From: an uncultured Pseudokineococcus sp.
GTDB lineage: Bacteria; Actinomycetota; Actinomycetes; Actinomycetales; Quadrisphaeraceae
Length of the DNA stretch: 64,000 bases
NCBI RefSeq assembly: GCF_947495735.1
Contig: NZ_CANMAA010000002.1
Coordinates: 62,001 to 126,000, forward strand
Reading direction: 5' to 3'
Shown here: positions 32,491 through 40,582 of the stretch, in pieces
How positions within the stretch are numbered: the first letter of the stretch is position 1
How the letters are laid out: every line of letters starts with the position of its first letter
Program-made: the position numbers and the translations under genes
Notes under the pieces: model-generated
The model's input: the letters and a program-made list of their open reading frames with translations, nothing else
Told to the model about the DNA's origin: nothing
The model's database searches: none

Positions 32491-33597
32491 ATGAGCACCT
32501 CCACCTCCGCCGGCCCCCCGGCGTCCTCCGCCCCCCGGCCCTCTCCGCGCTCCGGTGACGCCCCTGCCTGGGACGCCGGCGCCGTCGTCGTCGTGGGGGC
32601 GGGCATCGCCGGGCTGGCGTGCGCGCGCTCCCTCCGGGACGGGGGCCTCGACGTCGTCGTGCTGGACCGGGGCCGCAGCCCCGGCGGCCGGCTCGGGCTG
32701 CGCCGCACGGGGAAGGGCACCGACGCCGAGCGCGTCGTGGACGTCGGGGCCTCTTACGCCGTCCCGCGGGCCACGTCCTTCACCGCCCTGGCGGAGTCCT
32801 GGCGCGCCCGGGGCGTCACGGGCCCCTGGACGGACACGCTCCTCGCCGTCAGCCGCGACGACGGCGGCCGGGTCACCAGCACCCCGAAGCCGGGCCCGGT
32901 GCGCTGGTCGGCGCCGGGTGGCCTCCGGTCCCTGACCGACGACCTCGCCGAGGCGCTCGCCGGCGACGGCGTCCCCGTGCGCGAGCACGACGTGCGCCGG
33001 GTCGACCGCGACGCCGCGGGCGCGCTCTCGGTCGACGGCCACCCCTGCCGCGCCGTGGTGCTCGCGATGCCCGAGCCCCAGGCCGTGCGCCTCGTGGGTC
33101 CCGGCCTCTCCGAGGAGACGGCCGACCTCCGGGACCGCGCGTGGACGCCCGTCATCACCGTGTGGGCCCGCTGGGACGAGGCCTGGTGGCCGGCGATGGA
33201 CGGCGCTTTCGTGAGCGGCTCCCCCGCCGTCGAGTTCGTCGCCGACGACGGCCGCCGGCGCGGCGACGGCGCCCCCGTGCTCGTCGCGCACTCCACCCCG
33301 CAGCTGGCCCGCGACCACCTCGGCGACCCGCCGGCGGCCGTCGCGCCGGTCCTCGCCGAGCTGGGTGCGCTGCTCGGCCGCGGGGAGGCCCCCGCCCCGG
33401 TCGAGACGGGCGCGCAGCGGTGGACCTTCGCCCGCCCCGACGGCGGCCGGCCGGAGACCTCCCGACTCTCACGCGGCCTCGGCGTGTGCGGCGACGGGTG
33501 GGGCGAGCGCCCCGGTGTCGAGCAGGCCTGGCTGTCCGGCACCGAGCTCGGCGGTCGCCTCGCGGCCGAGGTCGCAGGTGCCTCCCCCCGGACGTAG
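32491..33597 (+). CDS. NAD(P)/FAD-dependent oxidoreductase (renalase-like)
   Basis: 368-residue flavoprotein. [17 protein letters not shown] (near residue 33) is the FAD dinucleotide-binding motif and [13 protein letters not shown] the second FAD contact typical of amine-oxidase/renalase-like proteins. [12 protein letters not shown] segment and the C-terminal [22 protein letters not shown] motif close the FAD site. The substrate is unknown. The first ~28 residues are Ser/Pro-rich and not conserved in type. The promoter of the next gene overlaps its stop codon. Confidence 0.9.
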   Translation: MSTSTSAGPPASSAPRPSPRSGDAPAWDAGAVVVVGAGIAGLACARSLRDGGLDVVVLDRGRSPGGRLGLRRTGKGTDAERVVDVGASYAVPRATSFTALAESWRARGVTGPWTDTLLAVSRDDGGRVTSTPKPGPVRWSAPGGLRSLTDDLAEALAGDGVPVREHDVRRVDRDAAGALSVDGHPCRAVVLAMPEPQAVRLVGPGLSEETADLRDRAWTPVITVWARWDEAWWPAMDGAFVSGSPAVEFVADDGRRRGDGAPVLVAHSTPQLARDHLGDPPAAVAPVLAELGALLGRGEAPAPVETGAQRWTFARPDGGRPETSRLSRGLGVCGDGWGERPGVEQAWLSGTELGGRLAAEVAGASPRT

Positions 33598-33600
33598 CGT
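33595..33600 (+). promoter_or_regulatory. -10 box of the aldo/keto reductase gene (leaderless)
   Basis: TAGCGT starts within the preceding stop codon (TAG) and stands seven bases before the ATG at 33608. Confidence 0.55.
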
Positions 33601-33607
33601 CCCGGCC

Positions 33608-34597
33608 ATGGAGACGCGACGGCTGGCCGGGCTCGAGGTCAGCGCCCTCGGGCTGGGCTGCATGGGGATGAGCGAGTTCTACGGCACGTCGGGCGACGAC
33701 GACGCGGCCGTCGGGGTGATCCGGCGGGCGCTGGACCTCGGCGTCACGCTGCTCGACACGGCCGACATGTACGGCCCCTTCACCAACGAGCGCCTCGTCG
33801 GCCGGGCGCTGGCCGGGCGCCGCGACCAGGTGGTCGTGGCGACCAAGTTCGGCAACGAGCGCGGCCCGGGCGGCGAGCGGCTCGGCGTCAACGGCCGGCC
33901 CGAGTACGTGCGCTCGGCCTGCGACGCCTCGCTGGAGCGCCTCGGCGTCGACGTCATCGACCTCTACTACCAGCACCGCGTGGACCCCGACGTCGCCGTC
34001 GAGGAGACCTGGGGCGCCATCGCCGAGCTCGTGGAGGCCGGGAAGGTCCGCTGCGCCGGTATCTCCGAGGCCGCTCCGGAGACCATCCGACGGGCGCACG
34101 CCGTGCACCCGGTCGCCGCGGTGCAGACCGAGCTCTCCCTGTGGACCCGGGACCCGCAGGAGAACGGGGTGCTGGACGCCGTCCGCGAGGTCGGTGCCGG
34201 GTTCGTGGCCTACTCCCCGCTCGGGCGCGGCTTCCTCACCGGCGCGATCCGCAGCGAGGAGGACTTCGGCGAGGACGACTTCCGCCGGAAGAACCCCCGC
34301 TTCCAGGGCGAGAACCTCCGGCGCAACCTCGAGCTGGTCGACCGCGTCCGCGAGATCGCCGACCGCAAGGGCGTGACGTCGGCCCAGCTGGCGCTGGCCT
34401 GGGTGCTGTCGGTCGGCGCCGAGCGCGGCGACGTCGTCGCCATCCCCGGCACGACGAAGGTCTCGCGGCTGGAGGAGGACGTCGGCGGGGCGGACGTCGA
34501 GCTCGACGACGAGGACCTCGCCGCGATCGACGCCGCCGCCCCGGCCCTGGCCACGGCCGGGGACCGCTACCCGGACATGAGCCCCGTCCACCGCTGA
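33608..34597 (+). CDS. Aldo/keto reductase
   Basis: 329-residue NADPH-dependent TIM-barrel reductase. [13 protein letters not shown] is the family opening. The catalytic tetrad is visible: Asp and Tyr in [14 protein letters not shown], Lys in [11 protein letters not shown], and His in [23 protein letters not shown] and the C-terminal VVAIPGTTK bind NADPH. This is the AKR13/YajO-like branch, broad on aldehydes and ketones. Its last codons and stop are part of a 17-base triplication. Confidence 0.94.
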   Translation: METRRLAGLEVSALGLGCMGMSEFYGTSGDDDAAVGVIRRALDLGVTLLDTADMYGPFTNERLVGRALAGRRDQVVVATKFGNERGPGGERLGVNGRPEYVRSACDASLERLGVDVIDLYYQHRVDPDVAVEETWGAIAELVEAGKVRCAGISEAAPETIRRAHAVHPVAAVQTELSLWTRDPQENGVLDAVREVGAGFVAYSPLGRGFLTGAIRSEEDFGEDDFRRKNPRFQGENLRRNLELVDRVREIADRKGVTSAQLALAWVLSVGAERGDVVAIPGTTKVSRLEEDVGGADVELDDEDLAAIDAAAPALATAGDRYPDMSPVHR

Positions 34598-34631
34598 GCC
34601 CCGTCCACCGCTGAGCCCCGTCCACCGCTGA
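34578..34631 (+). repeat. 17-bp triplication over the aldo/keto reductase stop
   Basis: Three exact tandem copies of TGAGCCCCGTCCACCGC (34578, 34595 and 34612), followed by a further TGA. The first copy codes for the end of the protein (SPVHR) and each boundary places a TGA stop. It looks like a recent slippage duplication. Confidence 0.9.
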
Positions 34632-34705
34632 CCGACCTCGGGCCCGGACCCTGCCCGCCGCTCCCACCGCAGGCACCTCACGCACGAGACCACTGGAGGA
34701 GAACG

Positions 34706-34915
34706 ATGGCTGACGAGTACAAGAAGGGTGACGACGTCACCTGGTCCTCGCACGGGAACACCGTCCACGGCACGGTCGAGAAGAAGATCACCGAGGACAC
34801 CGAGGAGGCCGGCCGCACGGTCCGAGCCAGCAAGGACGAGCCGCAGTACCTCGTCGAGAGCGACAAGACCGGCAAGGAAGCCGTCCACAAGGGCACGGCG
34901 CTCGACGCGGACTGA
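34706..34915 (+). CDS. DUF2945 / hypervirulence-associated TUDOR-domain small protein
   Basis: 69-residue protein. YKKGDDVTWSSHGNTVHGTVEKKITEDTE begins a small SH3/TUDOR-like barrel, and DEPQYLVESDKTGKEAVHKGTAL completes the DUF2945 pattern. The family is widespread in bacteria and fungi; function unproven, sometimes stress-linked. ATG with GGAGGAG nine bases upstream. A strong terminator follows, so it is a single-gene unit. Confidence 0.92.
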   Translation: MADEYKKGDDVTWSSHGNTVHGTVEKKITEDTEEAGRTVRASKDEPQYLVESDKTGKEAVHKGTALDAD

Positions 34916-34947
34916 CGCAGTCCCCGGCCGAGGGCCGGACGAGCGGA

Positions 34948-34976
34948 GGAGCGGCGGACCGGTGGTCCGCCGCTCC
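34948..34976 (+). terminator. Terminator hairpin of the DUF2945 gene
   Basis: A perfect 13-base stem (GGAGCGGCGGACC with GGTCCGCCGCTCC) and a three-base loop lie 33 bases past the stop, followed by a pyrimidine run. Confidence 0.8.
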
Positions 34977-35012
34977 CTCTGCACTCCCCCGGTGCGCTGC
35001 GCGGGTGGCGCG

Positions 35013-36353
35013 TCAGCGAGCGGAAGAGCCCGCCGTGGCCCGTCCGACGCCGGGCTCCTGCGCCACCGGGACCCGCTCGTCCCCGGCCCCGCCGGCCCGC
35101 CCGGCGCCTGGCCGCCCGGGCGCACGGGTGCTCGCGCCGGAGCGCCGCTCGGCGCGCACGGCCAGGGCGAGCACGACCAGTCCCAGCGCCGACGCACCGA
35201 CGCCCACCCACATGGGGGCCGTGAGCCCGAGGCCGGCCGCCAGCACCGCGGCCCCCGCGGAGGCGCCCAGGGCGTTGGCCAGGTTGAAGGCGCTCTGGTT
35301 GGCCGCGGCGACCATGCTCCCGCCGGCACCTCCGGCGCGGATGATCCTGTCCTGCAGGCCCGGTGACGCGCCGAAGGTGACGACGCCGAGGAGGAACAGG
35401 GTCGCCACCGCAGCCGGGCGCGACTGCGAGGTCACGGTGAAGACGGCGAGCAGGAGCGCCGTCGAGGTCATGCCGCCCACGAGCACGCCCGTGGGCGCCC
35501 GGTCGGCGAGCGGGCCCCCCAGGAGGGTCCCCACGACGGAGCCGACGCCGAAGACGGCGAGCACGACCGACATCTGCCCCGGGGTGAAGCCGGCCCGCTC
35601 CGTGAGCACGGGGGCGATGAACGAGTAGACGGCGAACAGGGCGCTGAAGCCCGTCAGGGTGACGCCGAGCAGCAGCCACACGGCCGGGACGCGGAAGGAC
35701 GCCAGCTCGGCGCGCAGGCTCCCGCGGTCGACGCCGGTGCGCGGCACCAGGGCCAGCACCGCGACGGCCGTGACGACGCCGAGCGCAGCCACCACCGCCA
35801 TCGGCAGCCGCCAGCCGAGCGCCTGGCCGAGCGCCGTCGCGGACGGCACGCCCACGACGTTGGCCACGGCGAGGCCCGCGAGGACGAGGCCGATGGACTG
35901 GGCGGCGCGCCGCGGCGGCACCACCGCGCGGGCCACGACGGCGGCCAGCCCGAAGAAGGCGCCGTGCACGAGCGCGGTGACGAAGCGGGCCACGACCAGC
36001 GCCCGGGCGTCCGGGGCCAGGGCGCACGCCAGGTTCCCGAGCACGAAGACGGCCATGAGCACGACCAGCGCGGTGCGCGGCGGGACCCGGGTGCCGGCCG
36101 CCGTGAGCAGGGGCGCGCCCACGACCACCCCGACGGCGTAGGCGGTGATGGTGGCGCTCGCCGCCGGCAGGGAGATCCCGAGGTCCGCGGCCACGAGCGG
36201 CAGCAGGCCCATCATCATGAACTCCGCGGTGCCGACGGCGAAGGCGCCGACGGCCAGCGCCACGAGCGTGTGGCGGGCGCGCAGCGGTCGGCGGCCCCGT
36301 CGTGGACGCAGGCGGGGCGGACCGACGCGGGTCGGGGTGGGCGGCGGGGGCAC
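35013..36353 (-). CDS. MFS transporter, AraJ/Cmr-like efflux protein
   Basis: 446-residue proton-driven exporter with 12 hydrophobic helices. FAVGTAEFMMMGLLPLVAADLGIS is the first helix and conserved loop of the arabinose-efflux/chloramphenicol-efflux subgroup. A GLVLAGLAVANVVGVPSATALGQ segment carries motif C-like antiporter glycines, and the second half repeats the pattern. I placed the start at GTG 36351-36353; an ATG 37 codons upstream would add an Arg/Pro-rich stretch without hydrophobic character. The substrate cannot be inferred. Divergent from the RNA ligase-like gene. Confidence 0.88.
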   Translation of the reverse strand: MPPPPTPTRVGPPRLRPRRGRRPLRARHTLVALAVGAFAVGTAEFMMMGLLPLVAADLGISLPAASATITAYAVGVVVGAPLLTAAGTRVPPRTALVVLMAVFVLGNLACALAPDARALVVARFVTALVHGAFFGLAAVVARAVVPPRRAAQSIGLVLAGLAVANVVGVPSATALGQALGWRLPMAVVAALGVVTAVAVLALVPRTGVDRGSLRAELASFRVPAVWLLLGVTLTGFSALFAVYSFIAPVLTERAGFTPGQMSVVLAVFGVGSVVGTLLGGPLADRAPTGVLVGGMTSTALLLAVFTVTSQSRPAAVATLFLLGVVTFGASPGLQDRIIRAGGAGGSMVAAANQSAFNLANALGASAGAAVLAAGLGLTAPMWVGVGASALGLVVLALAVRAERRSGASTRAPGRPGAGRAGGAGDERVPVAQEPGVGRATAGSSAR

Positions 36354-36526
36354 GGGGCGGCTCCGGTGTCGGGGCCGGACGGTCCCCTGCGGGCGTCCGG
36401 GGGACGGGTCTCGCCGACCCCGTCGTCGCCGTCCCGGCGCGGGCCGGGAGCGCCAGTCCACCACGGGCGGCGCCCGCGCGTCACGCCGCTCGGCGCGCTC
36501 CGACGACGTGGGGCACCATCGCGCGC

Positions 36527-37075
36527 GTGGCGCAGACGGCGGAGCTCCTGCTCGACGCGGCGACCGAGGACGCCGTGCTGGCCCAGTGGCGGGCCCTGGT
36601 CGAGGCGGACCTGCCGAGCCAGGCCCGGCACACCGGGGAGACGAACCGCCCCCACGTCACGCTCGCCGTCGCCGGCGCCCTGCCGGACGACCTCGACGAG
36701 CCGCTGCGCCACGCCGCGGGAGACCTGCCCCTGCCGGTCCGGCTGGGCCCGCTCGTCGTCCTCGGCGGCCGCCGGCACGTGCTGGCCCGGCTGCTCGTCG
36801 CGACCCCCGACCTGCTCGCCCTGCACGCCCGCACCGCCGAGGTCGTGCGCGGGTGCCCCGACCGCAGCGAGCTCGTGGAGCCCGGAGCGTGGACGCCGCA
36901 CGTGACGCTGGCGCGCGGGCTGAGCGGCGAGCAGGTGGCCGCGGCCCTGGCCGCCCTCGGCCGCCCCGCCGACCTGACCGCGAGCGTGACGGGGGTGCGG
37001 CGCTTCGACGGCGACGCCCGGGCCGTGCGCCTCGTGGCCGGGCGGGACGAGCGCGGGCTCAGCCCAGGCGGGTGA
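36527..37075 (+). CDS. 2'-5' RNA ligase-like (2H phosphoesterase) protein
   Basis: 182-residue two-histidine phosphoesterase. The paired HxT motifs are HVTLA near residue 44 (RPHVTLAVAG) and again near residue 124 (TPHVTLARG), about 80 residues apart as in ThpR/LigT. Members hydrolyse cyclic phosphates or ligate RNA; ATP is not needed. The GTG start follows a weak CACCAT -10 with seven-base spacing. The 3' end overlaps the convergent sirtuin gene by 17 bases. Confidence 0.88.
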   Translation: MAQTAELLLDAATEDAVLAQWRALVEADLPSQARHTGETNRPHVTLAVAGALPDDLDEPLRHAAGDLPLPVRLGPLVVLGGRRHVLARLLVATPDLLALHARTAEVVRGCPDRSELVEPGAWTPHVTLARGLSGEQVAAALAALGRPADLTASVTGVRRFDGDARAVRLVAGRDERGLSPGG

Positions 37076-38003
37076 CCAACGAGGTGAGGACCGGCGTCAG
37101 GGGTGCGTCGAGGCGCAGGGTCGCGGTGGCGTCCGCGCGCGAGGGCCCCTGCGTCAGGACGGCGACCGGGATGCCGGCGCGCCGGGCGTGCAGCACGAAG
37201 CGGTAGCCCGACATCACCGTGAGGGACGAGCCCAGGACGACGAGGCTGCGGGCGGCGTCGACCCGCGCGAAGCAGTCGTCCACCCGGGCCCGCGGCACGG
37301 TCTCGCCGAAGAAGACGACGTCCGGCTTCAGCGGACCGGCCCCGCAGCGCTCGCAGGGCACGACGACGAAGCGGCCGACCGCGGCCTCGGGCAGGTCGAC
37401 GTCGCCGTCCGGGTTGACCTCGCCCGCCGGCGGCTCGGGCGCGAAGCCCGGGTTGGCCTCGCGCAGGCGCCGGTCGAGCCGCTCGCGCGGCGAGACGTCG
37501 CGGCAGGAGAGGCAGACGACGCGGTCGAGGCTGCCGTGCAGCTCCACGACGTCGCGCGCGCCGCCGGCCTGGTGCAGGCCGTCGACGTTCTGGGTGATCG
37601 TGCCCCGCACGAGCCCGAGCGCCTCCAGCGCCGCCACGGCGCGGTGGCCCTCGTTCGGCCGCGAGCGCGCGATGACGCGCCAGCCGACGTGGCTGCGCGC
37701 CCAGTAGCGCTGCCGGGCCGTCGGGCCGTCCTCGCTGGCCCCGGTGAAGGCCTGGTAGGTCATCGGGGTGTGCCGCCGCAGGGAGCCCTGCGGGCCGCGG
37801 TAGTCGGGGATGCCGGAGTCGGTGGACAGCCCCGCCCCGGAGAGCACGAGCGCTCCCCCGCGACCGACGACCTCGGCCAGCTGCCGCGCCGACTCCTCGA
37901 CGTCGCGGACCACCGGGGGCGCCTGCTCGCCCGGCAGCGGCCGAGCCGGACGCAGCGCCAGCGACGGGCGCACGAGCGGCTGCGCGGGCGGCGGCGTCGG
38001 CAC
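37059..38003 (-). CDS. cobB: NAD-dependent protein deacetylase, Sir2 family
   Basis: 314-residue sirtuin that removes acyl groups from lysines using NAD. GAGLSTDSGIPDYRG binds NAD, TQNVDGLHQ and the catalytic His in VVELHGSLDRVVC follow, and two zinc-binding pairs are CLSC and CERC. GSSLTVMSGYRFV is the conserved late loop. It carries a long N-terminal extension of about 45 residues rich in Pro/Arg. The GTG start lies six bases after a TACCGT -10 box, so the message is probably leaderless. It likely controls acetylation of acyl-CoA synthetases as in other actinobacteria, which is inference. Confidence 0.93.
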   Translation of the reverse strand: MPTPPPAQPLVRPSLALRPARPLPGEQAPPVVRDVEESARQLAEVVGRGGALVLSGAGLSTDSGIPDYRGPQGSLRRHTPMTYQAFTGASEDGPTARQRYWARSHVGWRVIARSRPNEGHRAVAALEALGLVRGTITQNVDGLHQAGGARDVVELHGSLDRVVCLSCRDVSPRERLDRRLREANPGFAPEPPAGEVNPDGDVDLPEAAVGRFVVVPCERCGAGPLKPDVVFFGETVPRARVDDCFARVDAARSLVVLGSSLTVMSGYRFVLHARRAGIPVAVLTQGPSRADATATLRLDAPLTPVLTSLVTRLG

Positions 38004-38009
38004 GCCACC

Positions 38010-38015
38010 ACGGTA
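38010..38015 (-). promoter_or_regulatory. -10 box of the sirtuin gene (leaderless)
   Basis: On the minus strand TACCGT is followed by six bases and the GTG start. Confidence 0.5.
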
Positions 38016-38076
38016 CGTCCGGGCCCGGCCGGCGGACTCTCCGGCCGGGCCCTCCGGCTGGTCGGGGGCGGGCTGG

Positions 38077-39255
38077 TCAGGGGCGGGGGTCGTCCGGATC
38101 GGAGTCGGCGAAGGTCTCGTGGCGCGCGGCCACCGCGACGTCGGGGTTGTCGCTGAAGACGGCGTCGACCCCGGCCTCGTAGAAGGCGCGGTGCTCCTTC
38201 GCCGACTCCCCGGTCGCCCGCGCGTAGAGAGGGCTCGCCGGGTCCCCGCCGCGCAGGTCGGTCGGCAGGAAGGCGTTCTCGCGGCGCAGCGTGTAGACGG
38301 CCACCTCCAGGCCGGCGCGGTGCGCCCGCGCCACGAGGTCGGTCGGCTCGCCGAGGGACCCGTCCGCCTCGCGGGGGATCACGTACCCCTTCTCCGCGCC
38401 GATGACGTCGACGAAGCGGGACAGGCGGCGGAGCTGGCCCGAGCCGGTGAGGTCGCCGTAGGTCGTCCGGCGCCCCTGCGCCGCGTAGTCCGGCGGCACC
38501 GACGTCGGGCCGGCGAGGTTGAGCGAGGTGCGCACGTCGCTGACCGCGTCGACCTCCTGGAGCGGGGTGACGTCGAAGGACTGCACCACGACGGGGTCGT
38601 CCTCGTCGTCGAGCCCGTAGGAGGCCAGCTCGTCCACGAGCCGCTGCGGCATGGGCAGCCCGATGCTCGCGAAGTACGTGGGGTGCTTCATCTCCGGGAT
38701 GACGCCGACGCCCGCGGCCTGGGCGAGCTCGACGACCTCGGCCAGGGTCGGGACGGGCTCGACGCCGTCGTAGGCCGTGTTCTCCGGGCGCAGCTCGGGC
38801 AGCCGCTCGCGGGCGCGCAGGGTCCGGAGCTCCGCGGCGGTGAAGTCCTCGGTGAACCACCCGGTCAGCTCGACCCCGTCGACCGTCTTGGTCGTGCGCC
38901 GGTCGGCGAACTCGGGCCGGTCGGCCACGTCCGTGGTGCCGGAGATCTCGTTCTCGTGCCGCACGAAGAAGACGCCGTCCTGGCTCAGCACGAGGTCGGG
39001 CTCGATGTAGTCGGCGCCCATGGAGATCGCCATCTCGTAGGCGGCCCCGGTGTGCTCGGGCGCGTAGCCGCTGGCGCCGCGGTGGGCCAGCACGAGCGGG
39101 ACGTCGCGGCCCTCGCCGCGACCGGTGGCCGTCCCGACGGCGGGACGGGTCTCGTCCACCGCCGCGTCGACGGCCACGCGCTGCAGCGCGGGTGTGCTCG
39201 CGCCGGCCAGCGCGACGACGGTGGCGGCGCTGACGACCAGGCGGTTCCAGGACAT
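38077..39255 (-). CDS. glpQ: Secreted glycerophosphodiester phosphodiesterase
   Basis: 392-residue exported TIM-barrel enzyme hydrolysing glycerophosphodiesters to glycerol-3-phosphate and an alcohol. An N-terminal signal (VSAATVVALAGASTPA) is followed by VLAHRGASGYAPEHTGAAY with the first catalytic His and Arg, then DYIEPDLVLSQDGVFFVRHE with the metal-binding Glu/Asp and the second catalytic His. GVIPEMKHP supplies the remaining Glu and Lys. Length fits periplasmic GlpQ rather than the short cytosolic UgpQ form. It may release phosphate from lipid head groups or teichoic acids. Confidence 0.93.
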   Translation of the reverse strand: MSWNRLVVSAATVVALAGASTPALQRVAVDAAVDETRPAVGTATGRGEGRDVPLVLAHRGASGYAPEHTGAAYEMAISMGADYIEPDLVLSQDGVFFVRHENEISGTTDVADRPEFADRRTTKTVDGVELTGWFTEDFTAAELRTLRARERLPELRPENTAYDGVEPVPTLAEVVELAQAAGVGVIPEMKHPTYFASIGLPMPQRLVDELASYGLDDEDDPVVVQSFDVTPLQEVDAVSDVRTSLNLAGPTSVPPDYAAQGRRTTYGDLTGSGQLRRLSRFVDVIGAEKGYVIPREADGSLGEPTDLVARAHRAGLEVAVYTLRRENAFLPTDLRGGDPASPLYARATGESAKEHRAFYEAGVDAVFSDNPDVAVAARHETFADSDPDDPRP

Positions 39256-39454
39256 GCGTGCTCCTCAGGGGCGTACCGGTGCAGACGCTCCTCATCATGG
39301 CGCTCGCCCGTCCCGCGGCGCGGGACTTCTCGGCGACGGCAGACCCACGAGCCCGCGACGGCTCGGTGACGGGCCGGGGAGCGCGGATGCCACCGCGACG
39401 CGGCCCGCACCGGCGCGCCCGTCGTCCAGGTGACCGCGGAGCGCCTCCGGCGCC

Positions 39455-39460
39455 TAGGCT
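39455..39460 (+). promoter_or_regulatory. -10 box of the RsbW-like gene (leaderless)
   Basis: TAGGCT lies six bases before the GTG at 39467. Confidence 0.55.
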
Positions 39461-39466
39461 GCACCG

Positions 39467-39898
39467 GTGAGCGAGGCGAGCAGCACCCCGACCGGTGCCC
39501 CGAGCGTCCCGGCCCCCGCCGGCACGACCGAGGAGCTGCGCCTGGAGCCGCACCCGCGGGGCGCCTCGGCGGCCCGCGCCCTCGTCGCGCAGCTGCTGTC
39601 GCCGGTGGCCCCGCCGTCGGTGGTGGAGACCGCCGTCCTGCTCACCAGCGAGCTGACCACCAACGCCGTCCTGCACGCGCGGGGCGAGGTGGTGGTCCGC
39701 GTCGAGATCGAGGGTCGGCTCGTGCGCGTCGAGGTGACCGACCACTCCTCGCAGACCCCGGCCCTGCGCGTGCCCCGGCTCGACGCGTCCGGGGGGCGCG
39801 GGCTCGTCCTCGTCGAGGCGCTGAGCTCGCGGTGGGGCAGCAGGCTCGTGCGGGGCGGCAAGGCCGTGTGGTTCGAGCTCGCCCTCAGCGCGCCCTGA
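39467..39898 (+). CDS. RsbW-like serine kinase / anti-sigma factor (HATPase_c_2)
   Basis: 143-residue single-domain ATPase of the GHKL fold. LLTSELTTNAVLHARGEVVVRVEIEG contains the N-box (Glu-Leu-x-Thr-Asn-Ala), VRVEVTDHSSQTP the G1-like Asp, and GGRGLVLVEALSSRWG the G2 box. Actinobacteria encode many such proteins that bind sigma factors or phosphorylate anti-sigma antagonists. No STAS antagonist or sigma gene lies beside it, so its partner is elsewhere. Confidence 0.88.
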   Translation: MSEASSTPTGAPSVPAPAGTTEELRLEPHPRGASAARALVAQLLSPVAPPSVVETAVLLTSELTTNAVLHARGEVVVRVEIEGRLVRVEVTDHSSQTPALRVPRLDASGGRGLVLVEALSSRWGSRLVRGGKAVWFELALSAP

Positions 39899-39975
39899 CG
39901 CCCCTCCCCTGGCGCGCCTGCCGGGCGCACCTCCCGGGCGCCCGTCCCGCGGACGCGCCCGGCGCGGCGTCCCGG

Positions 39976-40028
39976 CCCAGACGCACGAGACCCCCGGCAC
40001 CTCGTGCCGGGGGTCTCGTGCGTCTGGG
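39976..40028. terminator. 25-bp perfect bidirectional terminator hairpin
   Basis: The first 25 bases (39976-40000, beginning CCCAGACGCACGAGA) are exactly complementary to 40004-40028, with only three bases (CTC) between. It sits midway between the convergent RsbW-like and DUF1540 genes. Confidence 0.92.
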
Positions 40029-40044
40029 CGGGTGGGGGCCGGGG

Positions 40045-40341
40045 TCAGCCCGCGGTGTAGGTGAGGCAGTTGGCCTGGAGGTCGTGCCCGGGGCCGACCC
40101 GGACCGACTGCGCGGTGCAGGTGAGGTCCTTGTTGAAGGAGCAGTCGGTGCGCTCGCACGCGCCCACTTGACCGACGACGCGGTCCAGACCGCCCTTCGT
40201 CGAGATGTCGAAGAAGGTTCCGCAGCCCGCGGTGCCCTGCTCGCTGCGGACGGTGATGGCGGGCGCGTGGCACCCGTCGTGGTTGAACGCGCAGCCGTCG
40301 ACCGCGCACTCGCTGACCTGGGGCATCTCGAGCAGGGACAT
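40045..40341 (-). CDS. DUF1540 protein, two Cys-rich modules
   Basis: 98-residue protein built of two DUF1540 modules: ECAVDGCAFNHDGCHAPAITV (residues 11-31) and ACERTDCSFNKDLTCTAQSV (about 62-81). Each has a Cys-x4-Cys-x(5-6)-Cys pattern with an Asn-His/Lys pair, plus further cysteines (AGCGTFF, ANCLTY). Metal binding is likely; function unknown. ATG start with an AGGAGA-type ribosome site. The upstream DNA is unusually AT-rich for this genome and carries three similar palindromes. Confidence 0.9.
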   Translation of the reverse strand: MSLLEMPQVSECAVDGCAFNHDGCHAPAITVRSEQGTAGCGTFFDISTKGGLDRVVGQVGACERTDCSFNKDLTCTAQSVRVGPGHDLQANCLTYTAG

Positions 40342-40427
40342 GGGGGGTCTCCTCGGGGTCGGCCACCTCGGCGGCAGCGCTCTGCAGTGGGGCGACCGTA
40401 GCCCTCAGAATGCCGGGCGCGCACCGA

Positions 40428-40442
40428 AGGGAAGCCTTTCTT
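40428..40442 (-). promoter_or_regulatory. IdeR/DtxR-box-like site 1
   Basis: Read on the minus strand: AAGAAAGGCTTCCCT. It matches the conserved positions of the iron-dependent regulator core AGGTTAGGCTAACCT at about 10 of 15 bases. It is about 90 bases upstream of the DUF1540 start. Confidence 0.35.
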
Positions 40443-40476
40443 GAGCGCTTCTCGGGGCTTTGTCGACAGGCGAAGC

Positions 40477-40491
40477 AGGAAAGGCATCCCT
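40477..40491. promoter_or_regulatory. IdeR/DtxR-box-like site 2
   Basis: AGGAAAGGCATCCCT shares the AGG-N2-AGGC-N3-CCT pattern with the iron regulator core and with sites 1 and 3. Confidence 0.35.
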
Positions 40492-40510
40492 CACCTCGCG
40501 CGATGTCCTG

Positions 40511-40525
40511 AGGAAAGGCGTTCCT
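40511..40525. promoter_or_regulatory. IdeR/DtxR-box-like site 3
   Basis: AGGAAAGGCGTTCCT is a clean inverted repeat (AGGAA/TTCCT) of the same pattern, 34 bases from site 2. It lies between the endonuclease pseudogene and the DUF1540 gene, both on the minus strand. Confidence 0.35.
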
Positions 40526-40582
40526 ACCTGACAGGCCGTTCTGGGGGCGCCGCCACCTGGCTCGGCCCCGCGCGGCGCCGCG

